64,000 bases of DNA from JAAFHB01 sp963675995 (GTDB lineage: Bacteria > Bacteroidota > Bacteroidia > Bacteroidales > Prolixibacteraceae). Every line of letters starts with the position of its first letter. The first letter of the stretch is position 1. The stretch covers positions 372,001 to 436,000 of the forward strand of contig CAXXIY010000002.1 of assembly GCA_963675995.2 (NCBI GenBank), in the 5' to 3' direction. Of the stretch, positions 44,294 to 53,967 are shown in pieces. The translations under genes were made by a program, and so were the position numbers. The notes beneath the pieces were generated by a model. That model saw nothing but the letters and a program-made list of their open reading frames with translations. It was not told the DNA's origin and did no database searches.

Positions 44294-44325
44294 CAATCCC
44301 GCCCAGAAGAACACAAAGTATTGAT
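44294..44325 (+). repeat. imperfect 32-bp direct repeat, right copy
   Basis: Partner of 31346-31377 at a constant offset of 12948, in the gap between the CODH operon and the PUL. Confidence 0.45.
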
Positions 44326-44392
44326 CGTATGTTTTTATCCATCAAATAAATCAAAAGGTCAAGAAATAAAAAAAAATGTCTATTTTTGTTAA

Positions 44393-44980
44393 ATGCAAAC
44401 AATCCATGGCATAACAGAGAAAGATTTGATCATCAGGCTAAAAGATGGTGACCAGACTGCTTTTGAGTTGTTGTTCCATTTTTATTATCCTGGATTGGTA
44501 ATCTATGCCTCTCAGTTTACAGCAGACCGTTGTGAGGCGGAAGAGATTGTTCAGAATTTTTTTGTGAGATTCTGGCAGAAGCACAATCAGATTTTACATG
44601 GCGATTCCCTCAAGAATTATTTCTTTTTATCTGTCAAAAACAGTAGTCTCAATTACTTAAAACATAAGAAAATAGAAGAGCGGTATCTAAAGGAGTTAAG
44701 CGACTTGTCCGATCAGCATCTTGTTTATGACCCTGATCTGTATGTGGCGACAGAACTTCAGGAAAAGATAAAGAATTCGATTAATCTTCTTCCGGAAAAA
44801 TGCCGTGAAATTTTTGTAATGAGCCGGATACATGGGCTGAAAAACGATGACATAGCCAACGAGCTGAATCTTTCCAAACGTACAGTAGAGACACAGATTA
44901 GTAATGCTTTAAAAGTATTACGGGTCGAATTAAAGGATTATGTAGGTTTATTAATATTCCTTGGAATCCACCATTTCTGA
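44393..44980 (+). CDS. ECF-type RNA polymerase sigma factor
   Basis: 195 aa. Region 2 (DQTAFELLFHFYYPGLVIYA, EEIVQNFFVRFWQ) and region 4 (LPEKCREIFVMSRIHGLKNDDIANELNLSKRTVETQ) of the Bacteroidetes SusC-linked ECF group. Followed by its FecR anti-sigma after 113 bases. A Bacteroidota -7-like TATTTTTG lies at 44381-44388, so close to the ATG that transcripts could be nearly leaderless. Confidence 0.92.
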   Translation: MQTIHGITEKDLIIRLKDGDQTAFELLFHFYYPGLVIYASQFTADRCEAEEIVQNFFVRFWQKHNQILHGDSLKNYFFLSVKNSSLNYLKHKKIEERYLKELSDLSDQHLVYDPDLYVATELQEKIKNSINLLPEKCREIFVMSRIHGLKNDDIANELNLSKRTVETQISNALKVLRVELKDYVGLLIFLGIHHF

Positions 44981-45093
44981 TTATCCTTCCTCACTTTTAT
45001 TTTTTTTTACTTTTCGCATACGTGTGTTTTCAGTTTCAGTTGTTCTAAATTACGGAATGCAAGGAAAAGCACTCTTCAATCCTTAATATAAAC

Positions 45094-46074
45094 ATGATTA
45101 ATAAAGTACAACACGATATTCAAGATCTGATTTCTGAACGGTCGAGGCAGGATATGGTAGAGCAGGTTGCCGAAGCAACTTTAGCGGTGTCGGAGATTGA
45201 TGAAATCGACAGCCGGAAGGCCTATTTGGAAATTCAGAGCAGAATACAAAAGGATCGAAAATACAGACTGTTAATTAATGTGTTATCTCGTGCTGCAGCT
45301 ATTCTGTTTATTCCCCTGTTAGTGGCCACAGCCATTCTTTATTTCGGGAAACCGGAACTAAAAAATCAACAAAATTTTGCAATGCAGGAGATTACTACTC
45401 CTTTAGGTGTTCGTTCACAGGTTACACTTCCGGATGGATCGCATGTGTGGCTGAATGCTGAAAGTACAATTAGATTTAAGGTTCCTTTCGATCAGACAAG
45501 CCGTGAAGTATCCCTGGTTGGAGAGGCATTTTTTGATGTACAGAAAAATCCAAAAGTACCGTTTCTTGTCAAATCTGGGAATGTTGGTATAAAAGTACTT
45601 GGAACCAGATTTAATTGTAAGGCGTATGAGGATGAGTATAATCTGGAAGTGGTTCTTGCAGAAGGGAAGGTGAGCTTGAGCACAAATGGGGATGAGTCAG
45701 CAGAAGCCCTTATCATGAAGCCAGGCGACCGGGTTGTTTTTGACAAAATATCTAACCAAACTACCCTTACAAACGGGAAAGTTGATAAATATATTGACTG
45801 GCATAATGGTAAACTGGTATTTGACGAGACTCCAATGCCTGAAGTTGCAACTCAGCTTGGTCGCTGGTTTGGTGTTGAAATAGTGATAAATGATCCAAAA
45901 ATAGAAAACTACAAGCTTACAACCACTTTTGAGAATGAATCGCTTCACCAGATTCTGGAACTGATCAAGCTCTCCTCACCTGTTGAAGTGACTTACATCT
46001 CTGCCACGATTAATAGTTTGAATAAGAAACAGACTAAAGCCAAAGTGATATTTACAAAGAAAACGAAAAACTAA
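45094..46074 (+). CDS. FecR-type anti-sigma factor
   Basis: 326 aa. Cytoplasmic N-terminal part (1-80), one membrane segment (AAILFIPLLVATAILYF), then the FecR domain (TTPLGVRSQVTLPDGSHVWLN, FFDVQKNPKVPFLVKS, VKVLGTRFNCKAY-type strands) and a C-terminal DUF4974-type region (KLTTTFENESLHQILELIKL). It should hold the ECF sigma until the SusC STN domain signals substrate. Confidence 0.92.
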   Translation: MINKVQHDIQDLISERSRQDMVEQVAEATLAVSEIDEIDSRKAYLEIQSRIQKDRKYRLLINVLSRAAAILFIPLLVATAILYFGKPELKNQQNFAMQEITTPLGVRSQVTLPDGSHVWLNAESTIRFKVPFDQTSREVSLVGEAFFDVQKNPKVPFLVKSGNVGIKVLGTRFNCKAYEDEYNLEVVLAEGKVSLSTNGDESAEALIMKPGDRVVFDKISNQTTLTNGKVDKYIDWHNGKLVFDETPMPEVATQLGRWFGVEIVINDPKIENYKLTTTFENESLHQILELIKLSSPVEVTYISATINSLNKKQTKAKVIFTKKTKN

Positions 46075-46205
46075 AATCTTAAAAGGAATGCCTATGAGAA
46101 TAAAAACAAACTAAATAAAAAAGAAAGGAAGTGCTCTAACACCCCCTTTCTGGTTACCCGTAAAGGGCAGATTAATTATTGTTACAAATTAAATCACACA
46201 AAATT

Positions 46206-49200
46206 ATGAAAAAATTCATGAAACTAACGTGCTTGTACCTAAATGAGCACAGAAAAATGTTTTTAGCCATGCGAAACACCCTATTCATAATCTTAATCAG
46301 TGCATTCCAATCGTTTGCAGTGGTCAGTTATGCGCAAACCACCCGTCTCTCGCTGGATGTGAAAAATTCGACAGTGAAAGAGGTATTACAGCAGATTGAA
46401 CAGAAAAGCGAGTTTTACTTCCTATACAACAGCGAACTGATCGATGTTCAGCGGAAAGTTGACTTATCAGTAAATAATGAAAAAATTGACGTAATTCTTG
46501 CCCAGCTCTTTATGGGTGACAAGGTGGACGTTTTGGTTCGTGACAGGCATATCGTTCTGACACCCATGAGTGAAAATGGCAGTCAGCAACAACGGCAAAT
46601 CAAAGGAAAAGTGACGACCCCTTCAGGTGAGACTCTTCCTGGTGTAGCTGTTGTGATAAAAGGGACAACTACTGGTGTAACCACGGATAGTCAGGGAGCT
46701 TTCACATTGTTTTTACCAAGCGAGGCCAAGGTTCTTGTTTTCACATTTGTAGGAAAGAAGAAACAGGAGGTGAACATTGAGGGTAAAAGCACTGTGAATA
46801 TAAAGCTGGAAGACGAAAATATTAGTCTTGACGAGGTGGTCGCCATTGGATATGGTACCATGAAAAAAAGCGATTTAACCGGATCTCTTTCATCCATAAC
46901 TTCAAAAGCGATTCAGGAACATCCGATGACCGACTTTTCTCAGGTCTTGCAGGGTAGGTCTGCCGGTGTTTCTGTGATCAATGCAAATGGTTCACCTGGC
47001 CAGGCTCCAAGAATTCGTATCCGTGGAGCGAATTCAATCAATGGATCGAATGACCCATTGTATATTATCGATGGAATTCCCGGCGGTTCTGATGTAAATC
47101 CTTTGGATATTAAATCTGTTGAAATTCTTAAAGATGCTTCTGCCACTGCGATTTATGGTTCAAGAGGTGCAAATGGTGTAATTTTAATCACAACTCTGCG
47201 CGGAGATGCAAACGCACCTAAAATAGTACTTTCATCCAATGTAGGTGTAAGTAGTGTTGGAAAACGATATGAAATGTTGAACGCAGGCGAGTATGCCACA
47301 TTGGTTAATCAAATCGAAGGTTTTACAGCCTATACTCCAGCGGAAATTGCCGCGTTTGGACAGTCTAAGGGAACCAACTGGCAAAATGAAGTATTTAGTA
47401 ATGGTCTGACCCAGAATCATAATGCATCCATTTCGGGTGGTTCAGGAAAGGTACGCTACCTTTTCTCTGGAAATTATGTGAACGAAGTTGGTACATTGGA
47501 AAATACAAACAGGGAAAAATCAAGCTTCAGGGCAAATATTAATACGGATTTCAGTGATCGTCTTTCTGTATCTATGGATCTTACCGCTTCAATGGGAACA
47601 AGACTTAATAAAGATCTTGGAACAGGAGGAGGGAAACTCAATCCAATCTTACAGGCGTTGATGTGGTCGCCAACTGAGAAAGTATATAACGCCGATGGAA
47701 CCTACACCAATGCGGATACTTACGGATCATTGGGCAGGAATCCTGTCATGTGTGAAAAAGAAGCCTATGTACATAATAAGTCAGCTAATTTCGGTATTAA
47801 CAGTAATTTGAAGTATAAAATTACAAATGATCTGAATTTTGTAACCAATATTTCTGTTGGTAAATCAAATAGTTATAACAGGGAATTTACAAGCAAATAC
47901 TTTTCACCAAGTAATCCTAGCCTGCAATTGAATAGTGGTGATAGTTTTGGCTGGCAGCTTCAAACGCTATTGAATTACAGCAAGAAATTTTATGAGAATC
48001 ATAGTGTTGCTGTTACAGCTGGTTTTGAAGAGTCTGCAAGCGAAGGAAGAAGCATGTCGCTTACTGCTAATGGCGTTGATAGCCCAGCTGCTGATATCGC
48101 ATTATCCACCTCTCAAAGAGTTGGTCAAAGTTATGGTAATGGAGGATTACGCTCTTACTTTGGAAGGTTGAATTACAATTATGCTTCTAAGTATTATTTA
48201 ACTGCCACTTACAGGGCTGATGGATCATCTGTATTTAAAAAAGAAAACAGGTTTAGTTATTTCCCTTCTGTAGGTTTAAGTTGGGTGCTATCTGAAGAGG
48301 CATTTATTAAAAACCTGGATTTGTTTGACAGGTTGAAATTAAGAGGTAGCTGGGGTACCACAGGAAATCAAAGTGGAATCAGCGGTACATCAAAGTTATC
48401 TAATCTTGGTACAAAGAGTTATGACTGGGGTACCAGGACGAACTATCCTGGAACAGAGCCATCTACTCCTGCCAATACCTCCTTAAGATGGGAAAGAACG
48501 GCACAAAAAGATATTGGTATTGATGCAACTTTCATGAAAAATAAGCTGAATATAAGTATAGACTATTTCAAGAAGGAAACAACTGGTGTGATCTTGTATA
48601 AACCACTTCCAAAGTACGATGGTGGATACAGTATAACACAAAATCTTGGCCAGGTCGATAATAAAGGATTCGAAATAACTGCAGATTACCAGGCGATTAG
48701 TAAAAACGGTTTTGAATGGAGTATTGGCTTTAACCTCTCAACTGTAAGAAATAACGTGGTTAATTTGGGCGTTGATCAAAAACTTTTGGTTGGTGGTTAT
48801 GGCTCAGGACTATTATCTACGAATCCCTTTGTACTCATGCCAGGTCATCCAATGGGTTCATTCTGGGGTGTTAAATACCTGGGAATATGGCAAACCAGTG
48901 AAGCTGCTCAGGCTTTGTTATATGGAAATAAACCGGGTGATTCGAAATATGAAGACCTGAATGGTGATCATGTGATTAACTTTTCTGATTATCAAATCAC
49001 AGGCGATGCAAATCCTAATTATTCATTTGGTATAAACAATACCTTTAATTACAAGAACTTTACTTTTAATATTTTGATTGAAGGTGTTCAGGGACGTCAG
49101 GTACTCAATACGATGTATGCAATTGGTGTATTGCCTGTAGGTGATGCCCGTACTGTTACGATAAAGGATGGTGCCGATGCATGGTCCGCATCTAATCCAA

Positions 49201-49508
49201 ATGCAGCATTTCCAGCATTAAACAGTGTTACCAATGTAAATAATTTGCAGGCTTCAAGATGGCTCGAAGATGGTAGCTTTGTAAAAGTCAGAAACATTAG
49301 TCTTGCATATAACTTCCCTAAGAGCTTTACTAAATTTGCAGATGTAAGGTTGTCAATCAGTGGACAAAATCTGTTTACCTTTACCAAGTACAAGGGATAT
49401 GATCCTGAGGTTTCAAATTCCGGAACTCTTGATACTGAATCTGGTATAGATTTTGGAGCCTATCCTACTCCCAGATTAATTACAACAGGAATAGCTGTAA
49501 CCTTTTAA
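46206..49508 (+). CDS. susC-like: SusC/RagA-family TonB-dependent receptor with STN domain
   Basis: 1100 aa from the ATG at 46206. Signal peptide, STN domain (RLSLDVKNSTVKEVLQQIEQ...), carboxypeptidase-like domain (IKGKVTTPSGETLPGVAVVI), plug (QVLQGRSAGVSV, YGSRGANGVILITT) and a barrel ending PRLITTGIAVTF. It imports an oligosaccharide with SusD and passes a signal to FecR. A short inverted repeat (GAAAGG...CCTTTC) lies in the gap before it. Confidence 0.95.
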   Translation: MKKFMKLTCLYLNEHRKMFLAMRNTLFIILISAFQSFAVVSYAQTTRLSLDVKNSTVKEVLQQIEQKSEFYFLYNSELIDVQRKVDLSVNNEKIDVILAQLFMGDKVDVLVRDRHIVLTPMSENGSQQQRQIKGKVTTPSGETLPGVAVVIKGTTTGVTTDSQGAFTLFLPSEAKVLVFTFVGKKKQEVNIEGKSTVNIKLEDENISLDEVVAIGYGTMKKSDLTGSLSSITSKAIQEHPMTDFSQVLQGRSAGVSVINANGSPGQAPRIRIRGANSINGSNDPLYIIDGIPGGSDVNPLDIKSVEILKDASATAIYGSRGANGVILITTLRGDANAPKIVLSSNVGVSSVGKRYEMLNAGEYATLVNQIEGFTAYTPAEIAAFGQSKGTNWQNEVFSNGLTQNHNASISGGSGKVRYLFSGNYVNEVGTLENTNREKSSFRANINTDFSDRLSVSMDLTASMGTRLNKDLGTGGGKLNPILQALMWSPTEKVYNADGTYTNADTYGSLGRNPVMCEKEAYVHNKSANFGINSNLKYKITNDLNFVTNISVGKSNSYNREFTSKYFSPSNPSLQLNSGDSFGWQLQTLLNYSKKFYENHSVAVTAGFEESASEGRSMSLTANGVDSPAADIALSTSQRVGQSYGNGGLRSYFGRLNYNYASKYYLTATYRADGSSVFKKENRFSYFPSVGLSWVLSEEAFIKNLDLFDRLKLRGSWGTTGNQSGISGTSKLSNLGTKSYDWGTRTNYPGTEPSTPANTSLRWERTAQKDIGIDATFMKNKLNISIDYFKKETTGVILYKPLPKYDGGYSITQNLGQVDNKGFEITADYQAISKNGFEWSIGFNLSTVRNNVVNLGVDQKLLVGGYGSGLLSTNPFVLMPGHPMGSFWGVKYLGIWQTSEAAQALLYGNKPGDSKYEDLNGDHVINFSDYQITGDANPNYSFGINNTFNYKNFTFNILIEGVQGRQVLNTMYAIGVLPVGDARTVTIKDGADAWSASNPNAAFPALNSVTNVNNLQASRWLEDGSFVKVRNISLAYNFPKSFTKFADVRLSISGQNLFTFTKYKGYDPEVSNSGTLDTESGIDFGAYPTPRLITTGIAVTF

Positions 49509-49520
49509 AAAGATAAAAAG

Positions 49521-50993
49521 ATGAAAAGATATATTTATGTACTGTTTCTCATTGGGACGCTTCTTTCATGTAATGTCCTTGACGAGCGATTTGAAAGTAT
49601 AACTTCTGCGCAAACATATTATACGACAGATAAACAGTTATCTGATGCCTGCAATCCCATCTATAACCATATTTGTGATCTTTGTGACAGGACTTGCCGG
49701 TTTAATACCATATGTTTAGCAGCAAACGATGTTACTACAAGTTCGGTAAATAAGGATCTGGTAGAGTTTGAAACATTTAACCCTTCCTCCTCAAATGTAA
49801 TGTTAAGCTATTACTGGGGTAACTACTATAAGGTGATTATTGCTTGTAATAATGTCATTGTGAATTCTAGCAAGGTTCCGGACTCTGCAGTTAAAAATAC
49901 TGCTCTTGGACAGGCCTATTTTGGCCGGGCATGGGCTTATTTCTGGCTTGTCAGAATGCATAACCGTATCCCTCTGATTCTTGATATCGAAACACATCCC
50001 AATATTGGTTTAACTGAACCTAATGTTGTTTACAACCAGATTATTGAGGATTTGAAAAAAGCGGAATCATTGCTTCCTGATAACTATACCGATTATCGGG
50101 CTAAGATCGCCTTTAACAGGGGAGCAGCAAAATCGTTTTTGGCTTCAGTTTATCTTGCAAGTGCAGGCTATCCGGTTAAGAATACTGCAAACTATGCTTT
50201 AGCTGCGGCAAAAGCGAAGGAGGTCATTGATAACAAGGGAACATGGGGATACCGACTGTTACCTAATTTTAAAGATTTGTGGGTAAATCAAAGGTTTAAT
50301 GATGAAACCATCCTGGGTTATTACTTTAATAATAACAATGGCGTGGCCAGTCAAAGTGCCCCTTATCCGGGACAGCCAACAGAATGGACCGGTTGGGATT
50401 ACTATTTCGCAGAACTCAACTTCTATAAAAAATTCCCATCTGGAGCAAGAAAAGATGGCACTTTCTGCTCAGCCTATCCGATTAAGAATTCTGATGGATC
50501 AACATCCATCGTGGATTACACCAAATTGAAGTCAAAACACCCTTATTACTCAAAAATGTGGGACCACGACGGAATGAACTGGCAAAAACCATGGGAATAT
50601 AATGACTGGACCTCCAGCCGTACAACGATTGCGATGCGTTATGCCGAAGTGCTGCTGATTTATGCTGAAGCACAGGCGATGTCTTCTTCCGCTGATGCAA
50701 CGGCTTATGCTGCGATCAACGAGGTCAGGCTGAGAGCCGGAACCAAAGCGCTGGTTACTGGTCTGAGCCAAATAGCATTCCGTGATTCTGTTATTGCAGA
50801 ACGTGCATGGGAATTTGCCGGTATTGAGGCAAACGGAAGTAACTGGTTTGATTTGGTTCGCACCGAGACTGTTGAAACAGCTGCTGCCAACCGGGATGCG
50901 TCTGAAATACAAATTTTGACTGCCCCCACTCATGCCAAATATTTTGCCCCAATTCCTGATTCTGAAATTTTGCTTAACCCTAATTTGAAATAA
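49521..50993 (+). CDS. susD-like: SusD/RagB-family glycan-binding lipoprotein
   Basis: 490 aa with lipobox LLSC. TPR-type SusD fold: AQTYYTTDKQLSDACNPIYN, YFGRAWAYFWLVRMHNRIPL, FNRGAAKSFLASVYLASAGY, and the C-terminal RAGTKALV and ERAWEFAGIEANGSNWFDLVR. Twelve bases after SusC, one transcript. Confidence 0.95.
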   Translation: MKRYIYVLFLIGTLLSCNVLDERFESITSAQTYYTTDKQLSDACNPIYNHICDLCDRTCRFNTICLAANDVTTSSVNKDLVEFETFNPSSSNVMLSYYWGNYYKVIIACNNVIVNSSKVPDSAVKNTALGQAYFGRAWAYFWLVRMHNRIPLILDIETHPNIGLTEPNVVYNQIIEDLKKAESLLPDNYTDYRAKIAFNRGAAKSFLASVYLASAGYPVKNTANYALAAAKAKEVIDNKGTWGYRLLPNFKDLWVNQRFNDETILGYYFNNNNGVASQSAPYPGQPTEWTGWDYYFAELNFYKKFPSGARKDGTFCSAYPIKNSDGSTSIVDYTKLKSKHPYYSKMWDHDGMNWQKPWEYNDWTSSRTTIAMRYAEVLLIYAEAQAMSSSADATAYAAINEVRLRAGTKALVTGLSQIAFRDSVIAERAWEFAGIEANGSNWFDLVRTETVETAAANRDASEIQILTAPTHAKYFAPIPDSEILLNPNLK

Positions 50994-51010
50994 AAACCCA
51001 AGTGAGTACC

Positions 51011-51044
51011 ATAGTGTCAAACCCGTAAAAAGGTTTGACACTAT
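51011..51044 (+). terminator. hairpin after susD
   Basis: ATAGTGTCAAACC (51011-51023) with GGTTTGACACTAT (51032-51044), 13 perfect pairs, loop CGTAAAAA, then TATTTA. It probably lowers expression of the enzymes relative to SusCD. The rest of the gap to 51327 shows nothing else. Confidence 0.75.
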
Positions 51045-51326
51045 TATTTACATCTCTTCTTCTGCATCGGAAAGCCAATTATTAACTTTGATTCACGTAA
51101 TCGTGCTTCCAGTGTGATTAATCTTAGAAATAATCAACAACACCTTCCATTACGATTTTTTTGGCTCATTCGGATGGACATCGCTCAGATATTAGTCAAG
51201 TTGATCTCTGTTATCGTTCTTTTTCCTACAAACTTTCAGGTTATTAAACTCCAAAAAATAATTCAAATTTAGCTTTTGTTATATAGTGGAGACGAGATAA
51301 ATTTCTTACCAACAATATTTTAGATA

Positions 51327-53627
51327 ATGAAAAGGATAATTATTCTGTTTCTGCTGTTTGGGATAATTTTAAATGTTGAGTCAAAGCCGGATTTTATTCA
51401 GGTTCAAACATTTGAAAAGGAGATTAAGGGTGTCAAACCAAAAGTAGATGTCACCGATTATGTAAATCCCTTTATTGGTTCGGGGGGTAATGGGAATATT
51501 ATACCTGTAGCCTGTGTCCCGTTTGGAATGGTGCAGGTTGGTGCCGATACCCGAATGGAAAACTCGGGGTATTTGTATAGCGACACCCGGATACTTGGAA
51601 TAAGTCACGTTCATAAATCGGGTGGCGGATGTGGCGACTTTCTGGATATCTTATTCCAGCCAATCCCCGAATCGGTCCTAAAAAATATACCGGCTCACTA
51701 TCCCTCAGCCGGATTTTCGTCTGCGTTTTCCCATAAGGATGAGCAATTCTCGCCTGGAAATTATTCTGTCCGACTGGCAGATTTCAACACTAACCTATCA
51801 ATTACAGCTACCAGCCGTTGTGCATTTCACCGCTATTCCTACCCTGTAAAAGGAATAAATAAAGTAATTATTGATTTGAAATATGGTAGTAAAGGGGCCT
51901 GCACGATTGTCCCCGAAGAGAGCTATGATACTGTAAAAGTTGCCCATCTTGAATGGATTGATGAATATTCAGTTGCAGGATCACGCATTTCAAACGGCTG
52001 GTCTCCCGAACAGCACGTTTATTTCTTTGCCAGATTTTCGAAGCCTATCAAATCGATCAGTTATTACAATAAAAATATACTTTGCGACGAAAAGAAACTA
52101 CTTTCAGGTACGGATGTAAAAGCCATCCTGGAATTTCATACGGACGATCAACTGCTGGTAAAAATCGGCCTCTCACCTGTTGATGTGGAGGGAGCTCGAA
52201 AGAATCTGGAAACTGAGATCCCCGGCTGGGACTTTGACGCCGTAAAGAAGTGCGCCCTGAGTGAATGGCGTGCCAATCTTGGAAAATATGTTATCAAAGA
52301 TAAGGATGAACAAAAAAAGGAGTTGTTCTACTCATTCGTTTATAATACAATAGTTTATCCGATGCTTTACTCCGATATAGACGGACGTTTTCGCGGTCCG
52401 GATCATAAAATACATCCCTCCCTGGGATTCCCATATTACGCCGGAGTGGTTGGACTGTGGGATACGTTTCGGGCTGCCTGCCCGCTCATTACGATATTAC
52501 GTCCCGATGTCGCCAACGATTATGTCAGAACCTGCCTGGCCCATTTCGACATATTCGGACAACTCCCTATCTGGACATTGGCCGGTGGAGAAACTTTTCA
52601 GATGATAGGTCTTCACTCGCTTCCATTAATAGCTGATGCTTACTGTAAAGGAATCCGTGGTTATGATACATCAAAAGCCCTGGATGCGATGATTACCTCA
52701 GCCAACAAAGATACTTGTGGCTACTCGATGCGCTACTTTGTTGGTTTAAAGAATTATAAAAAGTTTGGATACGTGCTAGCCGATTTGGAGATGGAATCTG
52801 TCGCACGTACCTTGGAATACGCCTATGATGACTGGTGTATCGCCCAAATGGCAAAACAGATGGGTAAGGAGACCATCTATCGTACCTTTATTGAACGTTC
52901 AAAGAATTACAAAAACGTCTATGATCCCTCTACCGGTTTTATGCGGGGTCGGTTTGCCAATGGTAGCTGGAGAACCCCGTTTGATCCCTTTGAGTCGAAC
53001 CATCGCAGGGATGATTACTGCGAAGGAAATGCATGGCAATGGACATTTTTCGTTCCTCATGATGTCAAGGGACTTGCGAAACTTATGGGTGGGGACACAC
53101 ATCTCCAATCGCGACTTGATTCGTTGTTCACCTCCAATTCAACAATAGCTGGTAAAAATGTTTCAGGAGACATATCTGGTTTGATCGGACAATATGCCCA
53201 TGGAAATGAACCAAGTCATCATGTTGCCTATCTATATGATTATATTGGACAACCGTGGAAAACTCAGAAATATGTCAGGCAGATCATGGATACGCTCTAT
53301 AAAAATTCGCCGGATGGTATTTGTGGGAATGACGACACGGGGCAGATGTCAGCCTGGTTTGTATGGAGTGCCATGGGATTTTATCCGGTAAGGCATGGGA
53401 CTGGCGAATATATGGTGGGTACACCGCTTTTTAACCATCTTGAGCTTGCACATGCAAAAGGAAAGCTGGTTATCCTTGCCCCGACTGTCTCTTCCATAAA
53501 CAGGTATATCAAAAATGTCAGGCTGAACGGCAAAGAGTTGAAGCGGTTTTATCTGAACCATAACGAATTATTTTCAGGAAATGCATTGCTGGAGTTTGAG
53601 ATGACCGATACTCCGGTAATTGAATAG
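51327..53627 (+). CDS. GH92 alpha-mannosidase
   Basis: 766 aa, secreted. N-terminal domain with VDVTDYVNPFIGSGGNGNII and GISHVHKSGGGCGDFLD. Catalytic domain includes GLWDTFRAACPL, RDDYCEGNAWQWTFFVPHD and the hallmark GNDDTGQMSAWFVWSAMGFY, whose Asp residues supply the catalytic base in this Ca-dependent inverting family. Usually acts on alpha-1,2 (or 1,3/1,4/1,6) linked mannose. Confidence 0.95.
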   Translation: MKRIIILFLLFGIILNVESKPDFIQVQTFEKEIKGVKPKVDVTDYVNPFIGSGGNGNIIPVACVPFGMVQVGADTRMENSGYLYSDTRILGISHVHKSGGGCGDFLDILFQPIPESVLKNIPAHYPSAGFSSAFSHKDEQFSPGNYSVRLADFNTNLSITATSRCAFHRYSYPVKGINKVIIDLKYGSKGACTIVPEESYDTVKVAHLEWIDEYSVAGSRISNGWSPEQHVYFFARFSKPIKSISYYNKNILCDEKKLLSGTDVKAILEFHTDDQLLVKIGLSPVDVEGARKNLETEIPGWDFDAVKKCALSEWRANLGKYVIKDKDEQKKELFYSFVYNTIVYPMLYSDIDGRFRGPDHKIHPSLGFPYYAGVVGLWDTFRAACPLITILRPDVANDYVRTCLAHFDIFGQLPIWTLAGGETFQMIGLHSLPLIADAYCKGIRGYDTSKALDAMITSANKDTCGYSMRYFVGLKNYKKFGYVLADLEMESVARTLEYAYDDWCIAQMAKQMGKETIYRTFIERSKNYKNVYDPSTGFMRGRFANGSWRTPFDPFESNHRRDDYCEGNAWQWTFFVPHDVKGLAKLMGGDTHLQSRLDSLFTSNSTIAGKNVSGDISGLIGQYAHGNEPSHHVAYLYDYIGQPWKTQKYVRQIMDTLYKNSPDGICGNDDTGQMSAWFVWSAMGFYPVRHGTGEYMVGTPLFNHLELAHAKGKLVILAPTVSSINRYIKNVRLNGKELKRFYLNHNELFSGNALLEFEMTDTPVIE

Positions 53628-53967
53628 TCTATTTATTCATTGTTTTGTCTTTCCTGACCTTCAGACCGAAGGGTGTCAAAAAAGTCTTTAGTGCACCTGT
53701 GTTCTAAACTTGGTGTTTCCTTTGGGGTTGTTTTAATCTATTGAACTACAACCTATCACAAAGATCACGCAAAGAATCACAACGAAAGGGTATTGTAAAT
53801 TGACTACCTTTTTGACATCCTCGGGCCAGAAGTATAGTTTGTTCTTATTTAAAGATTTAGAGGGGCCCCAAATACGAAATAAGCTATTTAATTCAGTTTA
53901 TTAACTCATTCCGATTGTATTACAAAAAAGAATAATTTCAAAAAGAATAATCAAATTAATAAGTGTC
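53628..53967. other. intergenic stretch within the PUL
   Basis: 340 bases, no gene. A short inverted repeat (CCTTCAGACCGAAGG, about 53657-53671) is the only structure seen; a promoter for the second half of the PUL may lie here. Confidence 0.45.
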
